This document shows positions 22,976-35,420 of a stretch of DNA of 64,000 bases, one piece after another. Under the pieces are notes generated by a model that was not told the DNA's origin, made no database searches, and worked only from the letters and a program-made list of their open reading frames with translations. The stretch's first letter is position 1. Each line of letters begins with the position of its first letter. Origin of the DNA: Peromyscus leucopus (lineage: Eukaryota; Chordata; Mammalia; Rodentia; Cricetidae); assembly GCF_004664715.2 (NCBI RefSeq), contig NC_051067.1, positions 68,528,982-68,592,981 on the forward strand, written 5' to 3'. A program made the position numbers and the translations under genes.

Positions 22976-24200
22976 TAAGTCATTAGTTATCCTGACTAAA
23001 GATTGGAATTACTAGTCAGTGTTGGTCCGGTGATATTTTTTTTCTTCTCACTATGAAACATTATTCCACTGTCCTTTTAAACTGTGTGTGTTCACATCAA
23101 CGATGTTGAAATGTTGACAGTACTGCTTTGTACCTGATGTGTATTGTCTCTTTTTGTTTTAAAGATATTCTCATGTCTTTACAATGTGCCTGCCTACACA
23201 GAATCAAGCTTAATTTAATTATTTATATTTATCATGTGCCCCTGATCTGTCAAGTTTGTATTTTTCCTCACTTTGGGAAATATATATTCAAAATATTAAC
23301 TTGCCTCCTTGTCTCGCATAGCACTTCTGTCAACTTCTTTCAGTCACATGTTGAATCATGTCATCCTGTGTTTCAGTTTCTTAAACTATATAATTTCATG
23401 TTTCTCATGTAAGTTTATGCTGCATTTTGCGTCATTTATGCATATCTATATTTGCTTCACTATATTCTGTGTCCATTTTTATTATGCTCTGTTTATACCA
23501 TCTGCTTCGTTTTTCTTTGCAATAATTGTATTTTTAATGATTACTCACAAAGTCAGGTCCAGTTATCTGTCAGCCTCTTATTTATTGTGTCTGTTTTTAG
23601 GATTTAATCTTCCCATTATTTTATATGTAGTTGTTTTATTTTCTTTATCATACAGGGTCTATGTATCAAACAATTGGTTTGTTGATTTTCCTGCCTCTGT
23701 AATCAACTTGCTTTGCCCATAGTTGATGTCTCGTGGTAAGCTCTGATTTGAATGGTCATAATCTGTAAAAATCTTGAACTGGATTTTTAAACAGACCAGA
23801 AATTTTTCTTCTAACATATTCTTTTTCTTCCTTTGTTAAGCAATATCACTACCAACTTTCAGTCTTCTCAGATTGAAATCCTTTAACACACATTCTGTTT
23901 CAATGTCTAATATTAAGGGTTTGTTTCTTTTTAAATACAATGTATCATTGGTCTTTGATGCTATTTCTCCTCATCAGACTTTCTTTCAGTGATTATTTTA
24001 GCATTAGTTAATGGAGTTTCTCCTAAAGTATTATTTTAATAATAAACTAGTTCATTAACTCTACTTTCATTACTTTTTTGTTCTTAACATTTGATTTTCA
24101 TTTTTCAAGTTTAGCACTTAGAACTGCATTTAAAAGTCATATTCTATTCCACCTCACATAGAACTTTTTGAGTAATTTTAGAGTTGGCTTATTCTTTTGT
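22976..24200. other. No gene seen; AT-rich, possibly very old L1
   Basis: Frames at 23128-23412 and 23309-23722 are rich in Phe, Ile, Leu and Ser, as AT-rich noise would be. The right part has L1-like wording but too weak to call. Confidence 0.4.
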
Positions 24201-24219
24201 CTGTTATTTTTTAGTATTG

Positions 24220-24425
24220 GTGTATGTGTTTGTATTGGGGGTGGATGGGTGTAGGTATCCATGTGCTTGCATGTAGGACTGCACATGGCATGGCGTGAGT
24301 GTGGAATTTAGAGAACAACTTTTGGAAGTTGGTTCTCTCCCTCCACATTGAATCCTAGGGATAAAACTCGGGTAATTAGGTTTTTGCATCAGGCAGCTTT
24401 ACCTGCTGAGCCATCCAGTTAGACC
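24220..24425 (-). repeat. B3-type SINE
   Basis: Reverse B3: TG-rich tail, 'gaacaacttttggaagttgg', 'gataaaactcggg', 'cctgctgagccatccag'. Diverged. Confidence 0.7.
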
Positions 24426-24429
24426 ACAG

Positions 24430-26050
24430 AGTAGCTTTAAAAAAAAAAAAAACATAAAATACAATCCACAATTTTTAAACCCAAAGTAGAAGCAGTGTGT
24501 ATACATTCTTATAAATATCTGTAAATACATTTCTACAGGTTGTATGTTCTCTTAAAGTGAGAATCATTGAATTATACTTCATTTTACCTATCTATCACAT
24601 CTCTCTTTTGTCTAGTTCCAATGGTTAGCAAAGAATATGTGCTTTATTTTTTATAAGACTGGAAATATACATTTAAGATGTTTATCGACTATTTCACACT
24701 TGGCATCTTTCCTAGGACTTCATAATCCATGATGAGATCACTGGTAATAAAATTCAAGACATTTACATAGGTCTCAATGAATGTTTTTACTTAGAGTTTA
24801 TGTCTAGAATCTCTTTTTAATTGTTTTGTGATCCTGGACAGGTGCCTACTATATCTGAGTTACAGTTCTTAAAGATGAAATAGAAAATAATTTTTTTTTG
24901 ATGTGATGAGAAGACAAAAAAAAAAAAAGCCTTTAGTGAGGGTTAGAACACAGGGTTGCATCCCTCACCTTCTTAGGATCCTGGATAGACACAACCCACA
25001 TGGTGTCTATATTCTCTGATTTCTCACCCACTCTGGTACCTAAAGATAAAATGTGACAAAGTGTAATCAGTTGAAATTGATTTTATCTTTTTGAAACCAA
25101 AGTTAAAGTTGTCTTATCAAATGTTGCCCTACTGAGCTGCAGTGATTTACTTTGGTTTTCGTCATCCTTCTTTATATCTTTCTAAATTAAGAATGGCACT
25201 TAAAAAGACACGGGATCCTGTTAATTTTAGTAGGTTGCAATAGTTAATAAAGAGGTCTACCATCTGAAACTAGGTAAGAAACAACCATGACAGCAACAAC
25301 ACGTGACTTTCCTCAAAATGAAATATTGGTTAATATAGTAAAATATTATGAGACCTGAATTTAGGATCAGGATATAAAATTGAAATACTCCTGTCGTTTC
25401 CTGCCATTTCATGCTGTTTTGGGTTTTCTTCTCTCATTTTAAAAAAATTCTTTTCTTCCTTATTTATTCATTTTTCCCTTATCTTTCTTCTTTCCACCTT
25501 CTCAAATTCCTTTTCTTTTAAAGAGGAAAATCTAAAATGAGCTTTGCACATCATGACCCTCTACTGACTTTATACATTACGATCCTCTACTGACTTTGTG
25601 TTGTGAAATGTGATAGTTCCTGTTATGAAATTGAAACTTCAGAAGCAATAAGGTCTTGAAAACTAACAAAAGATTTAAAAATAGAAAAGCAACACTGAAA
25701 ACAACCAACACAAACACTTTATCTGGTGGTGGTTAAAAGTTGTATCTTCAGCAACATTGTTTGTACACTCCCACAAATGGCAAAATAATTATAATCGCTC
25801 ATTAATTTCATTCAGGTAACAATTGAAATGAGGTGTTTGAGCAAACAGAATTTTTCAGGACCTGTGCTCCCAAATTGAGAAACAAGGATGAGAAAGTCAC
25901 AGCCATGCCCTGTTTCATGTGTGGACACAGACAACATTTAATTCCATAGCAACCATGTGTTAAAGGGGAAATTAGCTCCAGTGTAAATAAGGTCCTTCTT
26001 TTTCTTCCTCATGTGCATTTATCACATTTTAGATTTTTCTTGTTTATTCA
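24430..26050. other. No gene seen; a 26-bp tandem duplication
   Basis: AT-rich. 'gaccctctactgacttt' at 25555 recurs as 'gatcctctactgacttt' at 25581. Otherwise nothing recognised. Confidence 0.45.
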
Positions 26051-26059
26051 TTCACTTGC

Positions 26060-26070
26060 ATGTATGGGGT

Positions 26071-26124
<54 letters not shown>

Positions 26125-26275
26125 CATGTGCTACATCTGCTTGTGCAGGTCAGAACACAACTTGCAGGACCTGATCCTCTCCTTCCACTTTGTGGATTCT
26201 AGGGACAGAACTCCGAAGTGCTCAGTGTTTGTGTTGAGCACCCTTACCTGCTCAGCTATCATGCCAGTACCACAG
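26060..26275 (-). repeat. B3-type SINE with (TG)n tail
   Basis: A pure (TG)n block at 26073-26121, then 'aggtcagaacacaacttgc', 'ggattctagggacagaac', and 'cttacctgctcagctatc'. The Cys-Val repeat frames here are shadows of the TG tract. Confidence 0.72.
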
Positions 26276-26613
26276 GATGGGTTTTTTTGTTCATTTTAAT
26301 ATTGTTTCTCCTGCTTTTGTGGGCTCTGGAGATGGAACACAGGCTGGCAGGCTTGTACAGAAAGCATCTTTCCCTGCAGTGCCATCTTGCCAGCCTTGGT
26401 CTTTACTTTTTTCTTTTAAAATTCCATTTATTGTGTATATTCAGGGTATTCAATGACATATCAGGAAAATAAAAGGGGAATTAAGCATGAAGCAAGATAG
26501 CATACCCATCAGCTCATATAACTTACACATTTGTCAATTTATATGTATGACAGGAACAGTTAAAATTGACTACTTCAGTGATACTCTCTCTGTCTTGCAG
26601 ATGAATTTCTAAA

Positions 26614-27081
26614 TGGTCTTATTAAATAAAAAACACGGAGCCAAATATAGGGGTGAAAGCCTTAGAGATCAGGGAAATAAGAAAAGCCACCAGCCAACCT
26701 TACCTCACCAACTCTACAGCTTCCAAATGCGAGACACTTCTTGTCTACCCACACCTTAAGTGCCTTGCTTTTCTGCCCTTTCATTGGCTCTTAGCCCAGC
26801 TACCTCACTTCCTTGTCACTGTCTGTCTGTACAGACTTCCAGGTCTCTATGGTTGGTACTGGGGTTAAAGGCATGTGTCACCACGCTTGGCTCTGTTCCC
26901 TAGTATGGCCTTGAACACACAGAGACCCTGCCTGCTAAGTGATCGGATTAAGGGCATGTGCTACCTGACTTTGTTTACTTAAAATGGCTGGCCTTTCCCC
27001 CTTGATCTCCAGGCAAGTTTTATTTATCAAAGCACAAATAAAATATCACCACATTTCAGCACAAATAAAATATCACTACAC
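26614..27081. repeat. Composite cricetid repeat with a B1-like core, copy 1
   Basis: It begins 'tggtcttattaaataaa' and ends 'aaatatcaccaca'. The middle contains B1-like text ('gggttaaaggcatgtgtcacc', 'ccttgaacacacagagacc'). The same begin-core-end order occurs at 42028-42494, so this is one repeat family rather than separate SINEs. Its last 23 bases are duplicated in tandem (27031 and 27058, period 27). I suspect a non-autonomous LTR-type element but saw no certain target duplication. Confidence 0.62.
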
Positions 27082-27118
27082 TGTTTCTATCATCTCTCTG
27101 TCTCTGTCTCTCTTTTTC

Positions 27119-27119
<1 letters not shown>

Positions 27120-27170
<51 letters not shown>
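27120..27170. repeat. (AC)25 microsatellite
   Basis: About 25 uninterrupted AC units at the left edge of the ERVL pol relic. Confidence 0.97.
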
Positions 27171-27171
<1 letters not shown>

Positions 27172-28283
27172 GTAATGGTTTCTTTAAAAGGCCATTCCAT
27201 ATTTCTATAAGGCCAGCTGCTACAGGATGGTAGGGAACACCAGTAGATTCCACAATTGTGTGCCCACTATCACACTTCTATGGCTGAGAAATGAGTTCCT
27301 TGTTTCTGAAGCAATACTGAGTGGCATACCATGATGGTAGATAAGTCATTCTGTAAATACATGAATGGCAGTTTTGGCATAATTCCTATTATGTATAGGA
27401 AAGGTAAATCCATAAGCAGAATAAGTATCTATTCCAGTAAGGACAAAGTGTTGTCCTTTCCTTGGAGGAAGTGGTCCACTATAGTAAACCTGCCATCAGG
27501 TTGCTGCCTGATCACCCCAGGGAATGGTGTCACATTTGGGGCTCAGTGTTGGTCTCTGCTACTGGCAAATCTGGCCCTCAGGAACAGCTATAGTCAGGTC
27601 AGTCTTAATGAGTGGAAATACATATTATCAAGCCCATGCATAACCTCCATCTCTGCTGCCATGGCCACTTTATTCATGAGTCCATTGGACAATGACAGGG
27701 ATGGCTGTGGAAAGAGGCTGATTTTTCCCATAATTAGTCATCTTATCTACTTGATACCTCAGTGGAAGTCACCTTCTGATGAGCTTTTATGCAGGGCACA
27801 ACTATCTTCATATCATTCTCTTATTTGAAGAGACCTATCCACATACTTCTTCCCCAGATGTCTTTTCACCAATTATCCTATCATGATCTTTCCAAGTCCC
27901 TGGCCATTCAGCCAATCTATTGGCTCTAGCCTATTTATAAGTGAACAGCTGTTCATTTTCCTTTCCAAACAAAATCTATGACCATGTGTACTGCCCCAAG
28001 TTCTGCTCACTGTGAAGATTTCCCTTTGCTCATATCTTTCAGGATTGTCTCCGGAAGGGGTAATAATGCTGCACTGTCCATTTCTGGGAGGTGCCTGGAT
28101 ATCACGCAGAACCATCATTAAACCAGACTCTAGTCTTCTCTTCCTCAATTATCATAGGGCATACCCATGAGGCTGTAAGTGCATGCTTGGCAGCAGACAG
28201 CATTGAAACAGGAGTAGAAACCATAGACATTTGGGCAACTTCTTCATGTAACTTGCTTGTGCTTTCTGGACCTGCTTAGACCT

Positions 28284-28285
<2 letters not shown>
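27150..28285 (-). pseudogene. Degraded ERVL-type endogenous retrovirus pol (RNase H to integrase)
   Basis: Read on the minus strand, right to left, several frames give fragments of an ERVL/MERVL-like polymerase: a piece of the RNase H end (around 27890-28140), then the integrase zinc-binding and core regions (27620 down to 27180). A segment resembling the PYHPxAAGLIExWNGLLK stretch of ERVL integrases lies near 27180-27250. The frames are broken by stops and shifts, and no LTR is recognisable at either end, so it is long dead. The 165-residue open frame on the + strand at 27331-27828 is its antisense shadow and not a gene. Flanked by (AC)25 on the left and a (TC)n(CA)n block on the right. Confidence 0.72.

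Positions 28286-28372
<87 letters not shown>
28286..28372. repeat. Compound (TC)n(CA)n microsatellite
   Basis: (TC)n from 28286 to 28349, then (CA)12. It lies at the right edge of the ERVL pol relic. Confidence 0.97.
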
Positions 28373-28481
28373 TATTACTTGTATTTGATAATGGAATGCT
28401 GCTATGTACATCCTATATTATAGCTTAGTGGGTCAGATAATACTCAAGCTTATGATTAGCAATCCCACTCTTGTACCAAGA

Positions 28482-29110
<629 letters not shown>

Positions 29111-29229
29111 CTCCATGTGACTGTACTGGACAGAGTGATGTTAAAGTGAATGAGTATCAAAAGTTGTGAGATCAACTAGAAATGAAACTTAATCCACTCT
29201 TGGAAAATTGCAGAAATTACAAAATACCT

Positions 29230-29390
29230 CTAAGAGCCAGACATGGAGGCATATACCTCTAAATCCCACATTTAGGAGATAGAGGCAGGATAGTCAATTC
29301 AAGGCCAAACTTGGCAACATATTGAGTTCAAAACCATCCTGATTAAATGAGATGATTTCCTCTGGCTCCTGCTAATAAAAAAAAAGAAAA
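29230..29390 (+). repeat. Old B1-like SINE
   Basis: 'agagccagacatggaggcat', 'agatagaggcaggatag' and 'tcaaggccaaacttgg' follow the B1 order but with many changes. A short A-rich tail is near 29377. Confidence 0.6.
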
Positions 29391-29559
29391 GTTAAGAACC
29401 CCAAGCAATTATATGTGAAGTGATATGTAAATAGAAATGACGTGACCCTTCTTGGTATTCTTTATTTAATGTCTCTGTATTAGCTATTTCAGTACACTGT
29501 TAATTCTGAGTGTGCGTCCCAAGTCATATGCTTTCTCTTTAAAAGCCAGTTAAGGTGCA

Positions 29560-29775
29560 TGGACTGGTGAGCTGGTACATGTTAGAAGACTGTTATGCTC
29601 ATCGGCAGGGTATCTGAATTCAAGTTCCTGACACCAAACTTACCTTTATTTTCTCTTTTACTTGTACCATATTCTTAGTGTTCGGGAGGCTAAGGCAGTC
29701 AGATTGCAAATGCAAGGCCAGCCTAGGCTATGTGGGGAGAACATCTTTTGAAAAAAACAAAGCAAATCAAAACAC
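29560..29775 (+). repeat. B4-type SINE
   Basis: tRNA-like head 'actggtgagctggtacatg', then B1-like 'ttcgggaggctaaggcag' and 'aggccagcctaggctatg', with an A-rich tail after 29748. Confidence 0.7.
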
Positions 29776-30059
29776 AAAGATTAGTGGTAGAACATGTGTT
29801 TAGTATGCCCAAAGCATGAATTGTTTACAACCCCCAAAAGAAAATAAGCATTTTATTCAGGAATTCTAACAATCTAGTCTGATAATAATGCCCTAAATTA
29901 ACATAAAAGGGGTTAAATGAACATAATAATGAAGACAGAAAATCTTCCTGTAAGTTTACAACTTTATTATAGTCTCCCAGTTTATGTATTTGCTCTTTGT
30001 TAAGTTTTTCTTTCAGTAGATAGCAAGGTCATAAAACTCTACATGGGGTTATAAACAGC

Positions 30060-30313
30060 CATGTTCAGCTAAGTTCAGATGTGGTGTAATTACTCAAGTT
30101 AAATATTTTCCAAAGTCCTTCCCCTGAAAGAGTGAGTTACTGCCGGAAGAGGCATCTGTTAAGAATTGTGTCAGAGAATTAGAGTTACACTCACTGGAGA
30201 CAAATCTGGAAAACTGAGAAGGAAAAGAAAGGCTTCCAGTTATGAGCTCTCTTCTTGTAAGTGACTGACTTTGCATCCCCCAACACCAAGGGCCGTTCCT
30301 CTCCCAGGCTGCC
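30060..30313 (+). promoter_or_regulatory. Putative proximal promoter and 5' leader of the MALRD1-like gene
   Basis: No recognised repeat covers this segment immediately upstream of the start codon. At 30098-30110 there is a match to the HNF1 palindrome in 10 of 12 fixed positions, directly followed at 30111-30118 by caaagtcc, an HNF4-type half site. A second caaagtc half site lies on the minus strand at 30267-30273. HNF1 and HNF4 drive many enterocyte and kidney genes, the tissues where MALRD1 is expressed. No clear TATA box was seen, and the transcription start cannot be fixed from sequence alone; an untranslated exon further upstream cannot be excluded. Confidence 0.3.
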
Positions 30314-30491
30314 ATGTCCGGATTCCCAATGAATGGACCTTTGCGTTTCCTTTGGACTATCTGTCTTCTCATTTCTCTACTGGGTCAACAAGGAGCCCAA
30401 GCCTTCTGGTGCAGTAATGGAGTCTTTTTGTCTTCTGATCATGTGTGTGACTTCACAGACCATTGTGGGGACAACAGCGATGAGCAGCAAT
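30314..30491 (+). CDS. Malrd1: First coding exon of a LDLa/MAM protein, probably MALRD1
   Basis: This exon codes for 59 residues plus one base. Residues 1 to about 30 form a signal peptide: a short N-terminal region with Arg11, a hydrophobic core (residues 12-23) and a likely cleavage after AQA at 28-30. Residues 31-60 are an LDL-receptor class A module with Cys33, Cys45, Cys51 and Cys60 and the acidic calcium cage (Asp46, Asp49, Asp53, Asp56, Glu57). The start has G at -3; a second in-frame ATG is at 30329. The donor is gtaagt at 30492. Reading on past it gives an unrelated 54-residue tail ending at 30655, which is intron. The last base (T, 30491) pairs with GC at 48341-48342 to make Cys60, a strong check on the splice. 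MALRD1 is a large secretory-pathway protein of intestine and kidney linked to FGF15/19 output. The assignment rests on domain order and huge introns; the other LDLa-MAM gene, MAMDC4, is compact. The exon itself is more certain than the gene name. Confidence 0.78.
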
Positions 30492-30659
30492 GTAAGTATC
30501 GTGTTCCTTCCTCCAATTCCAGTTCCCTGTCTCTTCTCAGACAGAGGCTCACAGGAGCCCTGGGGATCCAGCTAGATTCCTGCACTGTGGATGGTTTTAT
30601 TTCAGAGGCTCTCAGGGTGAAGATATATTGTTCAATAAATATGATTCATGTATAAAAAT

Positions 30660-32580
30660 GTTATAATGTCACATCACTACAACTTTAACTAGATGGAAAG
30701 GGTTTTAAAATAGTTTTTGCTGATTGTAAAGAAGTAGTAAACAGAAATTTAGCTTTAATGTTTGACTAGTGAAGCAAAATTTCAAAGAAACTCATTAATT
30801 CGGATACAGAATGCTACGATGGAAATTATGAGCTAAAGTGTAGATTTAATATGGAAATTAATTTTGGTTTGGATGAGAGATTTTATTTTCACTTATGGGA
30901 CACTACTGCCAAATGACTTAATATGCATAGCACAATGTCAGCTTGTATATTTTACCACAGAACAGTAGAGAGTATGATGAGCATTAAAGTTTGGGGTGAA
31001 CTATTTGTTGATTGTGTGAACTTGAATCTTCTTTTTATTATAAACGATTGTGAGATGAGAGAAATCTCTGAACAGGTGGGAACATGTTCCATTGCTTATT
31101 GGAATAGTGTTAATTATGGGAAGTCACTTACCAAAAGAGGGTGGGGAAGGTGACATGTATGTATCTGACATTTCCACTACAACATACCATCTTGAAGGTA
31201 CACCATACTGTGCACATGGAGACTGATATCATTCTTTTATGCTGCCTCCTTTTGCAAATGACATTTTTTCAAAATTGCTCCAATTTTGTTGTTGGTTTAT
31301 ACAACCATTGATGCAATTATCAGAACCACTGATTTTTACTATTGCCTATTACATGATTCAAATTGCCATTTTCTAATTTTATTCAGATAAAGTTGCAATA
31401 GGTGCTTATAGAATTTATCACTTCCTTTTGTGAAAATACAGCTCTATATTTCTTTTTGCCATTGCAGTTCTTTTATATAGTCATAATTACATCAAAAAGT
31501 AAGAAAAAGATTATTGAACACTTTTTTCTAGAAGAAGAGATAATGATTTTCCTCCCAGTTTGGGATTTTCATTTGGTTCAGATCTAGTAACTATTAAATA
31601 CAGAGAATAACCAAGGACAAAGATCCATTTGAATCTGTCCATTTTTCCCAGTGAGGCTAACTATGGATAAGTTGGCCCATGCTCAGGTCAGTCTGCAAAG
31701 TGCTTCTTGTCCTCAGTGGGCAGCAGAGAGGAACCACTCTGTTGGCTTGACAGGAAGTGCAATGTCCCTCTAGGATTAGTCTCTGTGAAGCCTCCTTTAG
31801 CACTGTGATACCATGTATGGTCTTGCTTTGGGGAAAAGGTTAATGTGGCAAAAAGAGGGAGAAAGTTGCTGAGTGGGAAAGGTCTCTGCTGTAGGAAGAA
31901 ATTAAATAAGCCGGTGTCCAAGGAAGGCAAAGTCCAAGTCATGGATCTGATGAATAAACACATTTCATTTTAAATGTTTAAATTGGGAAGCTGCCTCTTG
32001 GCTTTTTCACTTTCGTTGTCATTTTCTGAAAACTTTCTGCTATTTTATTTAAAATGTGGACAAGAACTTCGAAATAAAAACGAGAGACACATTAAAGTGT
32101 TTGTTTGTTTTTTTTTTTTTTGTTTTGTTTTTGGTTTTGTACACAGCACCAGGGAGAGAGTATTGTGAAGGGATGATGAACAAGCAATTTCACTCACAAA
32201 AACTTGTGATGATAAGCTTAGTTTGTCTTAAAAAATATTAATTACATCGTGATGGTACAATAACTATGTTGAAATAAAAATCAGTCTATGCTCTTATAAC
32301 ATCCAAATCATGGTGACCTTTAAAGAAATAGATCAGCATGTAAGTCTTGAGACTTTTCTTAATAAAATTGGCAGAACTGAGGTTCTGAATATCATTTGCC
32401 ACTGATGTTATTTATATGTTTTGAAAATGTTCTTGTTTTCATTTTACCTCATAGACTTATTTTTTTTAATTTAAATTGTTTCAGAATTTCATAGGTAAGT
32501 ATATGGTATTTTCATTATTTCTCCTCCTCCTCTCATCTCTAACTTCTCATGTTTCCTTCTTCATTTTTCTCTAATTATTG
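30660..32580. other. Intronic sequence without recognised features
   Basis: AT-rich start of intron 1. A 91-residue minus-strand frame at 31688-31963 has no recognisable domain or splice context. Confidence 0.45.
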
Positions 32581-32589
32581 TTGTTCTAT

Positions 32590-32693
32590 CACACACACAC
32601 ACACATACACCAAAGCCCCCACATACATAATACACACACACACACACACACATACACACACACACATGCACACACACACATACACACACACAT

Positions 32694-32742
<49 letters not shown>
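32590..32742. repeat. Complex CA-rich microsatellite
   Basis: (CA)n runs broken by TACA, TGCA and AATA steps over about 150 bases. Thr-His and Cys-Val frames on the two strands are shadows. Confidence 0.96.
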
Positions 32743-32746
<4 letters not shown>

Positions 32747-33059
32747 CTTTCCAGAGTTCAGTTAGTGTTGCCCTTGTGTACATGTATTTAGGGCTGACTG
32801 CTTAGGATTGGGAAAACTGTCAGCAAGCTGGTCACTAGAGAAAACCGTTTCTCCCTTCCTCAGTAGTGATGAACTATTATAGCTCATTGTCTAGGGCTGG
32901 GGCCTTGTAAGTTTCCCCTTTGATATGCTGACAAGTTCACTGGTGTGATCTCATGAGATCTAGTGAAAACCATCATATTGTTGAGTGTTCATGGTTGCAA
33001 CATCCCAGTGTGTGTTGACAGCAATGTTATATGTATATAGTGGAATATGGTTACATCAA

Positions 33060-34140
33060 TAAATTGGCATACCTAATTGTCATTCTTTTTGTTATAAAAC
33101 ACTTGATTTTCCCTTTTCATTATTTTGAAATATGTGTTATTGATTACAGTCATCTTACTATGCAATAGATCTCAAATTTACTCCTTCCTTATCTGAAGCT
33201 TTGTACCCTTTGAGTAATAACGTCCCATCCTATTCCTAGATTCTAGAAACATCAGTCTACTCTCAGGGTACAAAATGTTTACTTTATATATTCCATATAT
33301 AAGTGACTTCATGAGCTACTTCTCTTCCTATGGTTGGCATAGTTCAGTTAGCACAATGTTCTCCAGTTTAAGAATGCTGTTGCAAATGACATAATTCTCT
33401 TCTTTTGTAAGTCTGAGTAGAATTTCATAGTGTACACATCATATTTTCTTCATCTATTCAGCCATGATTAGGTGTCTATCTTGATTAATGTGCAATAATG
33501 GTGAGATGGGGACATTCTTTTGACACATTAATTTAAATTATTTATATACATACTAAGAGCGGCATTTCCAGATGATATAGTAGTTGTACTTTTAGTTACA
33601 TAGTAATTTTAACAATGGTTGTAGTAATTTACATTCCCATTAGAAATGTACAGATTTTTACCCCCTTCTTCCTGTTTATCCTAACACTCTTTTACCTGTT
33701 TATTTTCTCTTCTGTGGTAATAAGAACTGAATCTTGGGACATGATAGACAAGTACTCTATCACTGAGCTACACCCCCTGCCCCTTTTTATGTTTTAATTA
33801 TGAGAAAGGATCTCCATCAGCTTTCCAGGCTGGCCTAGAAATTTACAAATTGGATTTCTCTTTTGCCACTGAGTTATTTGAGTTCCTTATGTATTTTGGA
33901 TATTCTTTTTACAAGTCCTATGATGGGTACCTTTTATTCCCCCTGTGAAGATTGTTTCTTCACTTCGTTAATTGCTTCATTTGCCACAGAGAAACTTTTT
34001 AGTTTGAAGCAATCCTTTTTGTACGTTATTGCTTTTGTTGTTCGTGCCTTGGGGGCCATATCCCCATAAATCGTTTGAAATCATCTTTCTAGTGTCTTCT
34101 GCTAATTTGGGTTTATTTTGTTGTTCTTTCCTTTTAGCTC
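33060..34140 (-). repeat. Old L1 ORF2/3' remnant, antisense
   Basis: 'catctattcagccatgatta', 'gagttccttatgtattttgg', 'gccacagagaaactttttag' and 'ttgttcgtgccttgggggcc' follow L1 ORF2 3' sequence in reverse. No open frame survives. Confidence 0.65.
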
Positions 34141-34189
34141 CTTGATATATAATGGTAGTAAATGGTATTTACTTGAAATCAATAGTGTG

Positions 34190-34530
34190 TGCACACTCAT
34201 GTGTGTGTGTATGTGTGTGTACATGTGCATGCATATCTGTGTGATGGTGCTTATGATGTGTATATGCATGGATGTCAAGGCCAGAGGTTGATGTCATGTG
34301 TCTTCCTCAATTTTCTACATCCTATTTTTTGAGACTGTAATTCTCACTGAACCTGAAATTCACCAATTGGTTGAACTGACTGGTCAGTGAACCCCAGAGA
34401 CCCTCTTGAGTCTTCCAGTGCTGGGGCTGTAAGCACTCACTGCTGTGCCTGGCTTTTTATTTGGGTATTGGGGATATGATACACATCTCCATACTTGCCC
34501 AGCAAGCATTTTATCCATCAAGCTATCTCC
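34190..34530 (-). repeat. B4-type SINE
   Basis: TG/ATG-rich tail at 34196-34250, then 'aaggccagaggttgatgtc', 'ttccagtgctggggctgtaag' (B1-like) and 'caagctatctcccc' (tRNA-like end). Confidence 0.72.
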
Positions 34531-35159
34531 CCAGCTGCACATCTGGAATATTTATAAGCAGTCTCCATTTTCAAATATTTGTAAGCTTTCCAAGATCTCT
34601 CTTGCTGTTCATTTCAAGATTTATGCCGCTGTGACTAAAAAAAGATACTTGAACTGATTTTCCATAGATTTAAGTTTAATGAAATTTATTTTGTAACATA
34701 ATGTAGGACCTTTCTAAGAGCTTGTTTTGCAGGTACTTGACAGGTTTTGTAACACTGTGTCCTTACAGTGATGCTGAGTATGTAGGAAAGTGCCATTTAG
34801 GTGGTGTTGGAGGATGGCGATAGGTTTTCATTATTGAGTCTAGTCCAGGATTTTGCTAGTGCATGGTCTGACTTTGGTGTATTATTGAGTTCAGCCACTT
34901 CCTGTGCACTAATGTTGAATAGAACTGACCCAGTAAGACCCCCTGGCTGGATTCTGTCTCCTGCAGCAATACCAACTAGGTTCTGTTATATCCTTTGGCA
35001 GAGTGGAATTTTAAGTTATTTTCCCTGGTTGTACAACAATACACCTTGTAATTTGTAGTTAAGCAAAAAAAGTTCTGTGTTGGGCAATGAATATGTGCAA
35101 GGCTTTCAGAGTCACTGCTTAGCCACCTGGGTGAGGTAAGTCCAGAGAACATTGCTCCG

Positions 35160-35309
35160 CACTTATTTATTTTTATTTTTATTCTACTTTTGTGATTATA
35201 ATATAATTACATCATTTCCCCTTCCCTTTCATCTCTTCAAACCCTTTTATATACCCCCTTTTATTCTCTTATAAATTAATGGCCTTTTTCATTAATTGAT
35301 GTTATATTC

Positions 35310-35351
<42 letters not shown>

Positions 35352-35420
35352 ACATACATACATACACACACATCTATATATATTCATATAGATGAATATA
35401 TATATATATATATATGTAGG
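35160..35420 (-). repeat. L1/Lx 3'UTR fragment with (TA)n/(TG)n blocks
   Basis: 'acatcatttccccttccctttc' style text is typical of rodent L1 3'UTR in reverse. It continues into (TA)n(TG)n at 35309-35352 and an (AT)n block at 35393-35416. Confidence 0.5.

Noticed and set aside
23309..23722. 137-residue + strand frame rich in Phe, Ile and Ser
   Set aside because: AT-rich sequence produces this pattern; there is no topology or motif that I could tie to a family.
27331..27828. 165-residue + strand open frame
   Set aside because: It is antisense to the ERVL pol relic and shows no domain of its own.
30333..30575. 80-residue frame overlapping exon 1
   Set aside because: It is a shifted shadow of the real frame and lacks the LDLa signature.
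30492..30655. Extension of the exon 1 frame past the donor
   Set aside because: The gtaagt donor at 30492 and the exact completion of Cys60 by exon 2 show this is intron.
32549..32805. Direct repeats resembling an array with spacers
   Set aside because: These are imperfect CA microsatellite runs; there are no constant-length spacers, so no CRISPR array.
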